From a candidate division CPR2 bacterium GW2011_GWC2_39_35 (GTDB taxonomy: Bacteria; Patescibacteriota; CPR2), in contig LBWX01000002.1 of NCBI GenBank assembly GCA_000995065.1, positions 126,586 to 159,707 of the forward strand: a stretch of DNA of 33,122 nt, written 5' to 3'. The notes under the pieces were generated by a model. It had not been told where the DNA came from. It worked only from the letters and a program-made list of their open reading frames with translations, and did not search any database. The position numbers were made by a program, and so were the translations under genes. Positions within the stretch are counted from its first letter, which is position 1; every line of letters begins with the position of its first letter. Below are positions 15,436 through 22,443 of the stretch, one piece after another.

Positions 15436-15616
15436 CGTTAACAATTTAAATTGTATTTAAGCGAAAGCGTTATTACCCGTGACTGAATATGTGGTCACCT
15501 TTGAGGTCATGGGGAGCTAGTGGTGAAACCGGTCGTTATTTTTATTTTTTTGAGTAAACTATGAAAATACATGGATCGTTTTGTATTACCGGATCAGCTT
15601 TCGCTGGTCTTTTTTG
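15436..15616 (+). ncRNA. Candidate structured leader RNA or small RNA, about 180 nt
   Basis: From the consensus promoter to a clear terminator (GATCAGC, TTTC, GCTGGTC, then TTTTTT, about 15592-15615) there is no convincing open frame. Visible pairings include GTGAC/GTCAC near 15479-15500. The element GAAACCGGT occurs at about 15524 and again at about 15694 in the next structured domain. It matches no riboswitch, 6S, SRP, tmRNA or RNase P motif that I can recognise. It could be an attenuated leader of the genes from 15910 on, or an independent small RNA. Confidence 0.5.
15592..15616 (+). terminator. Intrinsic terminator in the 15436 leader
   Basis: A seven-base stem GATCAGC/GCTGGTC (one G-U pair), tetraloop TTTC and a six-base T-run. 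It lies upstream of the structural genes, as expected for attenuation or for the end of a small RNA. Confidence 0.8.
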
Positions 15617-15643
15617 TTGCTCATGGCATTAAGAAATTAATCA

Positions 15644-15767
15644 ACAAAAAGGCTGTTTAATATGACGCATCCTTACTGCTTACCGCCAGTTGCGAAACCG
15701 GTGTATTTTATACAAAGTAATTCGGTTTTGCCATTGGGCAAGAGCATGGGCTGATAAGCCTTTTTGT
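15644..15767 (+). other. Second structured RNA domain of the leader
   Basis: ACAAAAAGGCT (15644-15654) is perfectly complementary to AGCCTTTTTGT (15757-15767), closing a domain of about 120 bases. Inside, GCGAAACCG (15692-15700) pairs with CGGTTTTGC (15723-15731) around GTGTATTTTATACAAAG. GGGCTGATAAGCC followed by TTTTTG can alternatively form a small terminator using the right arm. The mutually exclusive pairings suggest a regulatory leader. Minus-strand frames here lack a ribosome site. Confidence 0.45.
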
Positions 15768-15909
15768 ACCTTAAGGAATTTCAAGCAAAAGAAGATGCCG
15801 CATGTCTTAAAATAGTCTTCTAGTGAAATATTTCTTATCCGGAATAATTTCATTTTTTTAGGCGAGGGAAACAAGATGTCGAGAATTCTGTATATGGGAG
15901 GTGAATTAC

Positions 15910-16308
15910 ATGTTTATTGGATTGGGCAGTAAAAGCAAAAGTAGAGAAATAATGCTGGTTGCCGAGGAAATAGCGGCGTTAGCAAGACTGGTTTCGGCGT
16001 TCGTAGGAGTTTTGGCACCGTATTCAAACAGCGATACTCTTAAGCGATTCGAGGCAGCACTCGCTAAACATTCCGATCATTTAAGCCTCGAAAAAGAGCT
16101 TCGTGTAAAAGTTGGATATGCGGCGCTATCTTACCATCTCAAGGCGGTAAGCAAGAGAACCGGTTATCGGGACAAGCCAAAAATTGACCTCGCGATCGAA
16201 GCCATACTATCGGTTTATCGCCTTATCTTACAGGAGAAGAAAAGCGATTTTCAAAAAGCAATAATGCATCTTCAAGGCGATATAGAGCGCTTGAGAGTCA
16301 AAGACTAA
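15910..16308 (+). CDS. Unknown helical protein (cluster protein 3)
   Basis: A 132-residue protein of unknown function, mostly alpha-helical and soluble, with a moderately hydrophobic segment (EEIAALARLVSAFVGVLAPY) near the N-terminus. I choose ATG 15910, since GGGAGGTGA (15896-15904) is at standard distance; an in-frame GTG at 15901 is inside that Shine-Dalgarno. A tiny frame at 15875-15931 (ATG after GCGAGGG; 18 codons) overlaps the start and could couple translation. It is the first gene after the structured leader. Confidence 0.75.
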   Translation: MFIGLGSKSKSREIMLVAEEIAALARLVSAFVGVLAPYSNSDTLKRFEAALAKHSDHLSLEKELRVKVGYAALSYHLKAVSKRTGYRDKPKIDLAIEAILSVYRLILQEKKSDFQKAIMHLQGDIERLRVKD

Positions 16309-16379
16309 AGAGACATGGGAAAGCATCTCGCTTGGAATTCCGGAAAAAGAAGTAAGTGTCGCAACGCGCAACTTGGCAA

Positions 16380-16426
16380 GTAAGGAGCTGAACGAATTAG
16401 TTCAAACTATTCATTCGGCTCCTTAC
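16380..16426 (+). other. Hairpin in the gap between cluster proteins 3 and 4
   Basis: GTAAGGAGCTGAACGAAT pairs with ATTCATTCGGCTCCTTAC (one wobble and one mismatch) around an 11-base loop, with possible outer pairing AGAAGT/ACTTCT. No T-run follows directly; a T7 run at about 16498-16504 follows a weaker TTCTA/TAGAA stem. It may be an RNA processing or attenuation element. Confidence 0.45.
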
Positions 16427-16555
16427 ATCACTTCTATTGGTGGAAAGATTCTATTTGCACTCTGCAAACGGCATCCTTCTACCGCTAGAAAGTAAAGTTT
16501 TTTTGGCCGGTAAGCTTGTTAACAACAAAATAAAATTAGAAAGAGGTAAAAAAGA

Positions 16556-17014
16556 ATGAAGAGTGCCACAGAATTGCTACGTGAAGCAGCGGAGCTTAAA
16601 GGAATGAATACGGAGAGGAGAATTGAGTTTTGTGCGGAAATATTGGACTTCGCCAAGGAGTTGTACGACGCAAACGGCGACTTTGCGAAAGACTTTAACC
16701 ACGCCGATGCGCCGTCAAGGGCAGTAGAAGCGTTTAGGGATAATTCAGAACTCGAAGTTCCCAATCGCAGCATCCTTGCTCTTTTAACGCATCACTTGTT
16801 CGGGTTAGGAGTTGAGATTAACGGTTCGAAGGAAGGCAGGTTGGGAAACCAGAACGCATTAGCCCTTATATCAACAGGGTTAATAGCAAACGTGCTGGTG
16901 CTTATCGGCCATCCTGAATCATTAATTAAGGAAAGGGCTATCAAAAGTGTTCAGACGGGTCTGAAAAGAGTAGTCGAAATGAAAACTGCCGAGAAAAATA
17001 CCAAACGGAGGTAA
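16556..17014 (+). CDS. Unknown helical protein (cluster protein 4)
   Basis: A 152-residue protein of unknown function, predicted helical and cytosolic. It starts MKSATELLREAAELKGMN and has a central hydrophobic helix (NALALISTGLIANVLVLIG) and a basic C-terminus (KNTKRR). GAAAGAGGT precedes the ATG. Its stop TAA lies inside the Shine-Dalgarno region of the next gene, so the two are tightly coupled. No catalytic motif is visible. Confidence 0.78.
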   Translation: MKSATELLREAAELKGMNTERRIEFCAEILDFAKELYDANGDFAKDFNHADAPSRAVEAFRDNSELEVPNRSILALLTHHLFGLGVEINGSKEGRLGNQNALALISTGLIANVLVLIGHPESLIKERAIKSVQTGLKRVVEMKTAEKNTKRR

Positions 17015-17017
17015 AAC

Positions 17018-17431
17018 ATGTTTCCTGAAGAGTATGCAGACGTTGTAGATCCGCTCATTTCCGACGAAGCAAGGCTAGATCTTGCTTTAGATATCGGCGA
17101 AGAGGCGGCTCGAATTCTAGAAGAGACCTATGGCACTCAAATACCTTGCATAGTTATGCAGGCAATAAGAGAGAATGCATATAGGGAAACAGGGGAAGAA
17201 ATCACTCTCTTTATAGAGATGCAAATCGGGTCACTACTAAGAGACGCAAGATCTGACCAATTGGGGGATCATAAACAAAGATGCTCTCGATATAGTCTAC
17301 TCATGATTATCTATTATGTTTCGAATCTGACATTAAGATCGGGAGGTTACAATAAGCTTATGATTGCGCAGATACTAGCAAACACGATTAGTACGAATTT
17401 TCAGAAAGAAAGCCTCGTGGTTATGTGCTAG
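17018..17431 (+). CDS. Unknown helical protein (cluster protein 5)
   Basis: A 137-residue protein of unknown function with an acidic N-terminus. Its segment EEAARILEETYGTQIPCIVMQAI (29-50) resembles SDRMVQIIEQVGYEMPKEIMDSV in the last protein of the cluster (residues 26-48), hinting that the two are distant paralogs. GGAGGTAA is seven bases from the ATG and overlaps the stop of the previous gene. No catalytic motif or membrane helix is evident. Confidence 0.78.
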   Translation: MFPEEYADVVDPLISDEARLDLALDIGEEAARILEETYGTQIPCIVMQAIRENAYRETGEEITLFIEMQIGSLLRDARSDQLGDHKQRCSRYSLLMIIYYVSNLTLRSGGYNKLMIAQILANTISTNFQKESLVVMC

Positions 17432-17466
17432 GAGGCGGATGCATGTTGATAGAATTATGAGGGTAG

Positions 17467-17784
17467 ATGATAAAAACTTGGAGAGGGGGTTCAGAGTTGA
17501 TTACAATCATAAATGAAGCGTTCGAGAAAAAACTCGAAGTTATGGTCACATATGTTAGTCGTGACTGGAAAAACTTACCTGCCGGGAGCGATACTAGAGA
17601 ATTAAGGAATAAATGTAACGAATTTCTAAGCCATTTCGGTCTTAACGCCGATAACTTGGAAGATGTTCTTATCTGGGCGCTAACAAGGGAAAGGGTGTCT
17701 GAATTTCCGAAGGATGAAGCCTATCTGGTATTCGCGCGCCAGCTTAAAGATTTCGGCGAAGAATGCGGAATCGATCTTGCTTAA
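17467..17784 (+). CDS. Unknown small protein (cluster protein 6)
   Basis: A 105-residue acidic, helical protein of unknown function. The start is uncertain: ATG 17467 has GAGGG only three bases away, while TTG 17497 (giving 95 residues, MITIINEAFEKK) has GAGAGGGGG at a better distance. A 25-codon frame that begins at 17439 with GGAGGCGG before it overlaps this start, echoing the small overlapping frame before cluster protein 3. No motif is recognised. Confidence 0.68.
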   Translation: MIKTWRGGSELITIINEAFEKKLEVMVTYVSRDWKNLPAGSDTRELRNKCNEFLSHFGLNADNLEDVLIWALTRERVSEFPKDEAYLVFARQLKDFGEECGIDLA

Positions 17785-17909
17785 TTTAGATTCATAAGTC
17801 TTGTTGGTTGTAGCTGCGGGATTATCGTAAGGGCATTATAGGGATGGCAAGGTACGGGAGGATGAGAAGCTTAAATGACCTGATTCATTGATGAATGGAG
17901 GTGATATGA

Positions 17910-18044
17910 ATGCGAATACCAAAAAAAGTTTTTCGATTGCGCAGCTCGACCTCATTTCGGCGCGAAACTGTCTGCTATGATCCGAAATTTGGATCAAGTA
18001 GTTTCTGGGTGACCGTCTTGCCAAAAAGAAAAAGGCGCAGCTAG
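17910..18044 (+). CDS. Possible 44-residue basic peptide
   Basis: A short frame MRIPKKVFRLRSSTSFRRE...LPKRKRRS with many Lys/Arg and no acidic stretch. It has one of the best Shine-Dalgarno sequences in the cluster (GGAGGTGA, 17897-17904) at the same spacing as its neighbours. An alternative ATG at 17906 in another frame gives only 24 residues. Its size and charge would fit a nucleic-acid-binding peptide, but this is only a possibility; it could also be a leader for the next gene. Confidence 0.4.
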   Translation: MRIPKKVFRLRSSTSFRRETVCYDPKFGSSSFWVTVLPKRKRRS

Positions 18045-18096
18045 TAAAGAAAAGGATCAAAAAATAAACTATACAGTTGGCGAGGAGGTGAAAAAG

Positions 18097-18465
18097 GTGG
18101 ATAAAGAATCAGTTCGGGTTACAAAAGATCTGCCGTGGTCAAAAGATCCAATCGGATCTTTAAAGGTGATCTCGGATAGGATGGTTCAGATCATAGAGCA
18201 AGTTGGATATGAAATGCCGAAAGAAATAATGGATTCGGTCTTTGTAAACAAGCATCATGTGAGTACGCCGATTGGTTATCCAATCGCAACAGATGCCATA
18301 GCAAAGTTACTTATGCTTTTGGGAGATCTAAAGACTCTTCAAGCATCGTCAGCCATTATGGCAACCGAAGCCCTTATTCATATCGTTGAATACTTGCAGG
18401 CGGAGAATGATGAATCGCTAAAAGATCTTATACATCTTGGCATCGAAGCTATGCAAGCGGCCTAA
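18097..18465 (+). CDS. Unknown helical protein (cluster protein 7)
   Basis: A 122-residue protein of unknown function. I start at GTG 18097 because GAGGAGG (18083-18089) lies seven bases upstream; an in-frame GTG at 18088 is part of that Shine-Dalgarno. The second half (DAIAKLLMLLGDLKTLQASSAIMATEALIHIVEYL) is amphipathic helix without a true membrane span. Residues 26-48 resemble cluster protein 5. It is the last gene before a strong terminator. Confidence 0.76.
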   Translation: MDKESVRVTKDLPWSKDPIGSLKVISDRMVQIIEQVGYEMPKEIMDSVFVNKHHVSTPIGYPIATDAIAKLLMLLGDLKTLQASSAIMATEALIHIVEYLQAENDESLKDLIHLGIEAMQAA

Positions 18466-18478
18466 CAAGGCCAAGATT

Positions 18479-18546
18479 CTGGGTGTTTAGCGGACATAAA
18501 TTTATGGTTCACTACATAAGTCCGCTAGACCCCCAGTTTTTTATTT
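18479..18546 (+). terminator. Terminator at the end of the unknown-gene cluster
   Basis: CTGGG-TGTTTAGCGGAC pairs with GTCCGCTAGACCCCCAG (18479-18536, small internal mismatches) and is followed by TTTTTTATTTT. The long stem and large loop match the style of the terminator at 15079. Confidence 0.88.
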
Positions 18547-18592
18547 TCCATAATTATGTTTTTGATTACGCGATATTTGTATTGCCTAACCA

Positions 18593-18621
18593 TTGCCATA
18601 AACAAAGTTTTGTGGTAAATT
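18593..18621 (+). promoter_or_regulatory. Probable pyk promoter
   Basis: TTGCCA (18593-18598), a 17-base spacer and TAAATT (18616-18621). Confidence 0.55.
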
Positions 18622-18632
18622 AAGTGAGGAGA

Positions 18633-18662
18633 AGAGGTGAGGCTAGTCTAGCCGAAACCTCT
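18633..18662 (+). other. Hairpin in the pyk 5' leader
   Basis: AGAGGT (18633-18638) pairs with ACCTCT (18657-18662) outside an inner GGCTAG/CTAGCC stem, followed by ATTATTTT. It sits between the promoter and the pyk Shine-Dalgarno, so it could attenuate transcription or stabilise the message. Confidence 0.5.
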
Positions 18663-18684
18663 ATTATTTTGAAAGGAGAAAAGT

Positions 18685-20103
18685 ATGAGCCTGCAAAAAA
18701 AGACAAAACTTATCGCCACTATCGGTCCGGCTACAGATGATCTGGAAATGGTGACGGAGATGATTAGAGAAGGAGTAAACGTCTTTCGGCTTAATTTTTC
18801 TCATGGTACTTACGAGAGTCATGCCAGGCTCGCTGGTCTAATTCGCGAGGCGGCCGAAAAACTTGATGTCAACGTGGCCATTTTGCAGGATCTCCAAGGC
18901 CCAAAGATCAGGGTCGGGTTAATTCCGGATGACAATATGAATCTGAAAAAAGGCTCAAAGGTTACTTTAACTGCTGTCGAGCCAGAAAATGGGGAAATTC
19001 CGCTTCAGTATAAAGACTTGGTAAAAGACGCGAATCCAGGCGATTTAATCCTTTTGGATGACGCTAATCTCGAACTCAAGGTTTTATCCAAAACAGACGA
19101 CAAGATCTTGGCGAGAGTAATTGTCGGCGGAATCCTAAAGTCAAACAAAGGCATTAATCTGCCTACTTCAACTATCTCCGCTCAATCTATTACCCAGAAA
19201 GATAGAAAAGATCTTGAATTTGGACTTAAGCTTAATGTTGATTTTGTGGCTTTATCTTTCGTAAAATCGGCCGAAGACATCGAAGAATTAAGAGCGCTTA
19301 TCAAAAAACATGGTGGCACGGCTAAAATTGTGGCAAAGTTAGAACGTCATGAAGCCGTAAAGAACATGGAAGAAATTGTAGCGGCTACTGATGTTGTTAT
19401 GGTAGCAAGGGGCGATCTTGGAGTGGAGCTTAAGACCGAAAAAGTACCGGTAATCCAGAAAAAGATGATCAAGGAATGCTTAAGACAAAACAAACCGGTA
19501 ATTGTAGCGACCCAGATGCTAGAATCTATGATCAAAAATCCGCGTCCCACGAGGGCAGAGGCGACGGATGTCGCTAATGCCATTTTGGATGGGGCGGATG
19601 CCGTGATGCTTTCGGCCGAAACTGCTACCGGCGAATATCCGCTTGAGGCCATAAGGACTATTACGGAAATTGCAAAAGACGTTGAAGATTGGGTAACAAG
19701 AAATGAGATCGTAATCGGTAGATCGACTTTGAGGGAACCGGAGCAAGTAATCGATGCTATTGCGAATACTGTCGTTCGACTTGCAAAAAATACCGGGGCA
19801 AAGCTTATTATGACGGCTACTTCTACCGGAAAAACGTCTACTGTTATCTCTAACCGTAGACCGTTTGTGCCGGTTCTCGCCACAACTCATAACGACAAGG
19901 CCAAAAGATATATGGCTATTTTATGGGGAGTTGATGCCTATAAAGTAGATTTTGACACCGTGGCAGAAATGCTTGATAGTGGCATGGAGCTAGCAAAATC
20001 CACAAATTACGTGAAAAGCGGTGATCGTATCATCGTGGCTTCCGGTAAATTCCCCGGTGTTCCCGGCGGAACAAATATAGTTGAGGTTAAGACTGTTGAA
20101 TAA
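18685..20103 (+). CDS. pyk: Pyruvate kinase
   Basis: This enzyme converts phosphoenolpyruvate and ADP to pyruvate and ATP, the last step of glycolysis. The 472-residue protein has the TKLIATIGPA start, NFSHG (37-41), DLQGPKIRVG (69-78), the catalytic KLE (Lys218, Glu220), ARGDLGVE (241-248) and the signature run MLESMIKNPRPTRAEATDVANA (278-299), plus a normal C-terminal allosteric-type domain (about 340-472). AAAGGAG is upstream of the ATG. It is probably a single-gene transcript. Confidence 0.99.
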   Translation: MSLQKKTKLIATIGPATDDLEMVTEMIREGVNVFRLNFSHGTYESHARLAGLIREAAEKLDVNVAILQDLQGPKIRVGLIPDDNMNLKKGSKVTLTAVEPENGEIPLQYKDLVKDANPGDLILLDDANLELKVLSKTDDKILARVIVGGILKSNKGINLPTSTISAQSITQKDRKDLEFGLKLNVDFVALSFVKSAEDIEELRALIKKHGGTAKIVAKLERHEAVKNMEEIVAATDVVMVARGDLGVELKTEKVPVIQKKMIKECLRQNKPVIVATQMLESMIKNPRPTRAEATDVANAILDGADAVMLSAETATGEYPLEAIRTITEIAKDVEDWVTRNEIVIGRSTLREPEQVIDAIANTVVRLAKNTGAKLIMTATSTGKTSTVISNRRPFVPVLATTHNDKAKRYMAILWGVDAYKVDFDTVAEMLDSGMELAKSTNYVKSGDRIIVASGKFPGVPGGTNIVEVKTVE

Positions 20104-20108
20104 AAACA

Positions 20109-20228
20109 GTATCTTGTATCTAGTATCTGGTATCTAGTATAAGAAGTTAGTGTGAAGTATTTAAGTTTTACCAAATACTAATTTCTTTATACCCATACTA
20201 AATACAAGATACCAGATACTAGATACTT
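20109..20228. repeat. Inverted repeat of TATCTAGTATCTGG modules
   Basis: GTATCTTGTATCTAGTATCT plus GGTATCTAGTAT at the left is mirrored by ATACTAAATACAAG plus ATACCAGATACTAGATACTT at the right. It fills the pyk downstream gap and may act as a hairpin at the end of the pyk transcript. Confidence 0.6.
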
Positions 20229-20240
20229 AATATTTGATTT

Positions 20241-20248
20241 GTTATAAT
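20241..20248 (+). promoter_or_regulatory. Extended -10 promoter of the fusion gene
   Basis: TATAAT (20243-20248) is preceded by TTGT, matching the extended -10 TGN pattern loosely; the -35 is weak. The predicted start is about 25 bases before the ATG. Confidence 0.45.
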
Positions 20249-20279
20249 ATTCTCGTCAAACAAACTTGAAGGAGAAATA

Positions 20280-22043
20280 ATGAAAGCACTCATCCTGGCG
20301 GGCGGTTATGCGACTAGGCTTTGGCCCTTAACAAAAGAAAAGGCAAAGCCGTTGCTTTTAGTTAACGGCAAGCCCCTTGTTACTCACGTTATTGATAAAA
20401 TTCCGGCGGATATCGAGATCTATGTTGCGACCAACATCACTTTTAAAAAAGATTTTCTAAAATGGAAAAAGACCATAAAAAGGCCTATAAACCTTGTTTT
20501 TGAGGAGACATCTAGCGACACCAATAAACTTGGGGCAATCGGCGCTATCGCTAGTTTTGTTAAGGAAAATAACCTAACGGAAGAGCTCTTGGTTATTGGC
20601 GGCGATAATTATTTTAAGTTTGATGTCCAAGACTTTTTATCAAACTACAACGGCAAAACTCTAATTGGCGCTTATGACATCGGCGACTTGAAGGAAGCTA
20701 AAAAATTCGGCGTGCTATCTGTAAAAGATAATAAAGTTATCGAGTTTCAGGAAAAGCCCAAAAACCCAAAGTCTACTCTGGTTAACACCTTGTGTTGCGT
20801 TTTCCCGACAAATATCTACCCGCTACTTTTTGATTTCGTCAAAATCCACACTGACAATCAGGGCAGTTTTATCGAGCATCTGGTTAAAGAAACTGATGTC
20901 GAGGCTTATGTTACGGCTGAAGATTGGTTTGATATCGGATCTTTTGATGGCTATATGGAAGCTCATAAAAGAGCGCCCAAAGAGAGGAATCACGATGAGG
21001 TTTCCAAATTTTACGGCGTCGATTTTTGGGGCGAAGGGAATGTTATTAAGGGTAATGTATTTTTTGATCAGGGTGCCGCTATAAAAGACTCCACTATCGA
21101 GAACTGTATAATATTTTCCGATTGCAAAATTGAGGATAGTGTTATAAAAAATTGTATAATAGACGAAGGCGCCTATATTAATAATGCTAAAATTACGGGC
21201 CAAATCATAGAGAAAGGAAGCCACATTACGGACGTTATTATGAATAAAGAAAAGAAAATACACTTAGGAAGGGATCTTGCAAAAGATTCCGGATTGCCAA
21301 TTAAGATTCAGGGTAGCGACCTCTACCTGGGTAATAAAAAATTAGAATATGCAACGAGGAGCCTAGAGGATGCAAGACCTTATCTGGCCAAGTCAAAAGC
21401 TTTGTGCAAAATCGAAGAGCTTTATCGGATGTTTCGAGACGTTTATCTTCAGTCTGACCTAGAAATGCTTCGAAAAAATAATTTAAGATACGACATCACG
21501 ATTATCGCGCCCGGGCTTATTGGCGATGAATATGTAAAAACTATCGGCCATTATCATCCTCTAAAGGAAGGCGCAGCGGTCAGCTATCCGGAAATTTATG
21601 AGGTTATAGAGGGCCATGCCAATTTTATTTTACAAAAAGCCGAGGATGGTAAGGTTGAGGACTTTATAGTGGTTCAAGGCCAGGCCGGGGACAAGGTTAT
21701 AATCCCACCCGATTACGGTCATGTGACGATTAACGTTGGCAATACGCCGCTTATTATGGCCAATGTTACGGCCGATAACTTTAGTTCGGAGTACGGCGAC
21801 TTTAAGAAGCTAAGAGGAGCGGCAATGTATAGGACCAAGGAAGGTTGGAAAGCCAATCCAAGGTATGAGATAGAAAACTTTAAGAAGGCAAAACCAAATT
21901 TAAGTTTTAAGTATCTTGATGTCGATTTGCCGCTTTATAAATCTCTTATAAATGATCATGCGATGTACGATTATCTCGTAAATCCCGAAAAGTATTCGTT
22001 TAAAGACGCTTTAGAAATCACCTCGACTATAAAAATTAGTTGA
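20280..22043 (+). CDS. Sugar-phosphate nucleotidyltransferase fused to cupin-type phosphoglucose isomerase
   Basis: A 587-residue three-part protein. Residues 1-225 are a nucleotidyltransferase (ALILAGGYATRLWPLTKEKAKPLL; FQEKPKNP; EDWFDIGS), which should couple a sugar 1-phosphate to a nucleoside triphosphate. Residues about 250-315 carry isoleucine-rich hexapeptide repeats of a left-handed beta-helix. Residues about 345-585 match the metal-dependent cupin phosphoglucose isomerase known best from archaea: GHYHP (423-427), PEIYEVIEGH (437-446) and PPDYGH (476-481), giving ligands His424, His426, Glu438 and His481. AAGGAG precedes the ATG. The fusion would join fructose-6-P/glucose-6-P conversion with nucleotide-sugar formation, with the mutase at 9733 as the missing step; substrate and nucleotide are inferred. 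Confidence 0.88.
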   Translation: MKALILAGGYATRLWPLTKEKAKPLLLVNGKPLVTHVIDKIPADIEIYVATNITFKKDFLKWKKTIKRPINLVFEETSSDTNKLGAIGAIASFVKENNLTEELLVIGGDNYFKFDVQDFLSNYNGKTLIGAYDIGDLKEAKKFGVLSVKDNKVIEFQEKPKNPKSTLVNTLCCVFPTNIYPLLFDFVKIHTDNQGSFIEHLVKETDVEAYVTAEDWFDIGSFDGYMEAHKRAPKERNHDEVSKFYGVDFWGEGNVIKGNVFFDQGAAIKDSTIENCIIFSDCKIEDSVIKNCIIDEGAYINNAKITGQIIEKGSHITDVIMNKEKKIHLGRDLAKDSGLPIKIQGSDLYLGNKKLEYATRSLEDARPYLAKSKALCKIEELYRMFRDVYLQSDLEMLRKNNLRYDITIIAPGLIGDEYVKTIGHYHPLKEGAAVSYPEIYEVIEGHANFILQKAEDGKVEDFIVVQGQAGDKVIIPPDYGHVTINVGNTPLIMANVTADNFSSEYGDFKKLRGAAMYRTKEGWKANPRYEIENFKKAKPNLSFKYLDVDLPLYKSLINDHAMYDYLVNPEKYSFKDALEITSTIKIS

Positions 22044-22112
22044 GAAAAAAGGGATTTTGGGGTAAAATAAGTCTCTAGAAATTACAAATAGCAAATTACA
22101 AATAAATCACAA

Positions 22113-22245
22113 AACACGATTTACGCACTTCGTCATTGCGAGCGACCAGAAGGAGCGTGGCAATCCCTACTTGAAACGAATGAGATTGCTTCGTCGAAGA
22201 CTTCTCGTAATGACAGAGTAAATGAACTTAAGTGCGTAAGTCATG
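22113..22245. repeat. TIR element, copy C, with an internal GTCATTGCGAG repeat
   Basis: The ends ACACGATTTACGCACTT and AAGTGCGTAAGTCATG are inverted copies and match the ends of copies A and B. Inside lies CGTCATTGCGAGCGACC...GGAGCGTGGCAATCC...GGATTGCTTCG-like...CTCGTAATGACAG, the second repeat family. It appears to be one element nested in another, or a composite. It covers most of the gap between the fusion gene and tRNA-Ser. Confidence 0.65.
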
Positions 22246-22269
22246 AAAATTCAAATGACCAAAATATTT

Positions 22270-22305
22270 CCCCCCTTCTTTTGGGAGAGGGTTAGTGTGA
22301 GGGGT
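22270..22305. repeat. GGGAGAGGGTTAGTGTGAGG repeat
   Basis: An inverted relative of the CCCTCACCC-type repeat at 6809-6855, located just upstream of tRNA-Ser. Confidence 0.45.
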
Positions 22306-22341
22306 TGGTGATTTGGTACGTGTCATTTGTTATTTAAATTT

Positions 22342-22432
<91 letters not shown>

Positions 22433-22443
22433 TTGGTAAAATT

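Noticed and set aside
15436-15616. Known RNAs (6S, SRP, RNase P, tmRNA, yybP-ykoY and other riboswitches)
   Set aside because: The GGGGAGCTAG stretch superficially recalls the manganese riboswitch, but the other conserved segments are missing; end pairing for 6S is absent.
15680-15874. 64-codon minus-strand frame opposite the structured leader
   Set aside because: There is no ribosome site and the region is better explained by RNA pairing on the plus strand.
13978-18465. Prophage or defence island
   Set aside because: No integrase, terminase, capsid, nuclease, helicase or toxin motif is visible and no attachment-site duplication was found. The cluster stays unexplained rather than assigned.
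20109-20228. Possible CRISPR array because of repeated TATCTAGTATCTGG units
   Set aside because: Units are adjacent and mirrored, with no regular unique spacers; it is an inverted repeat.
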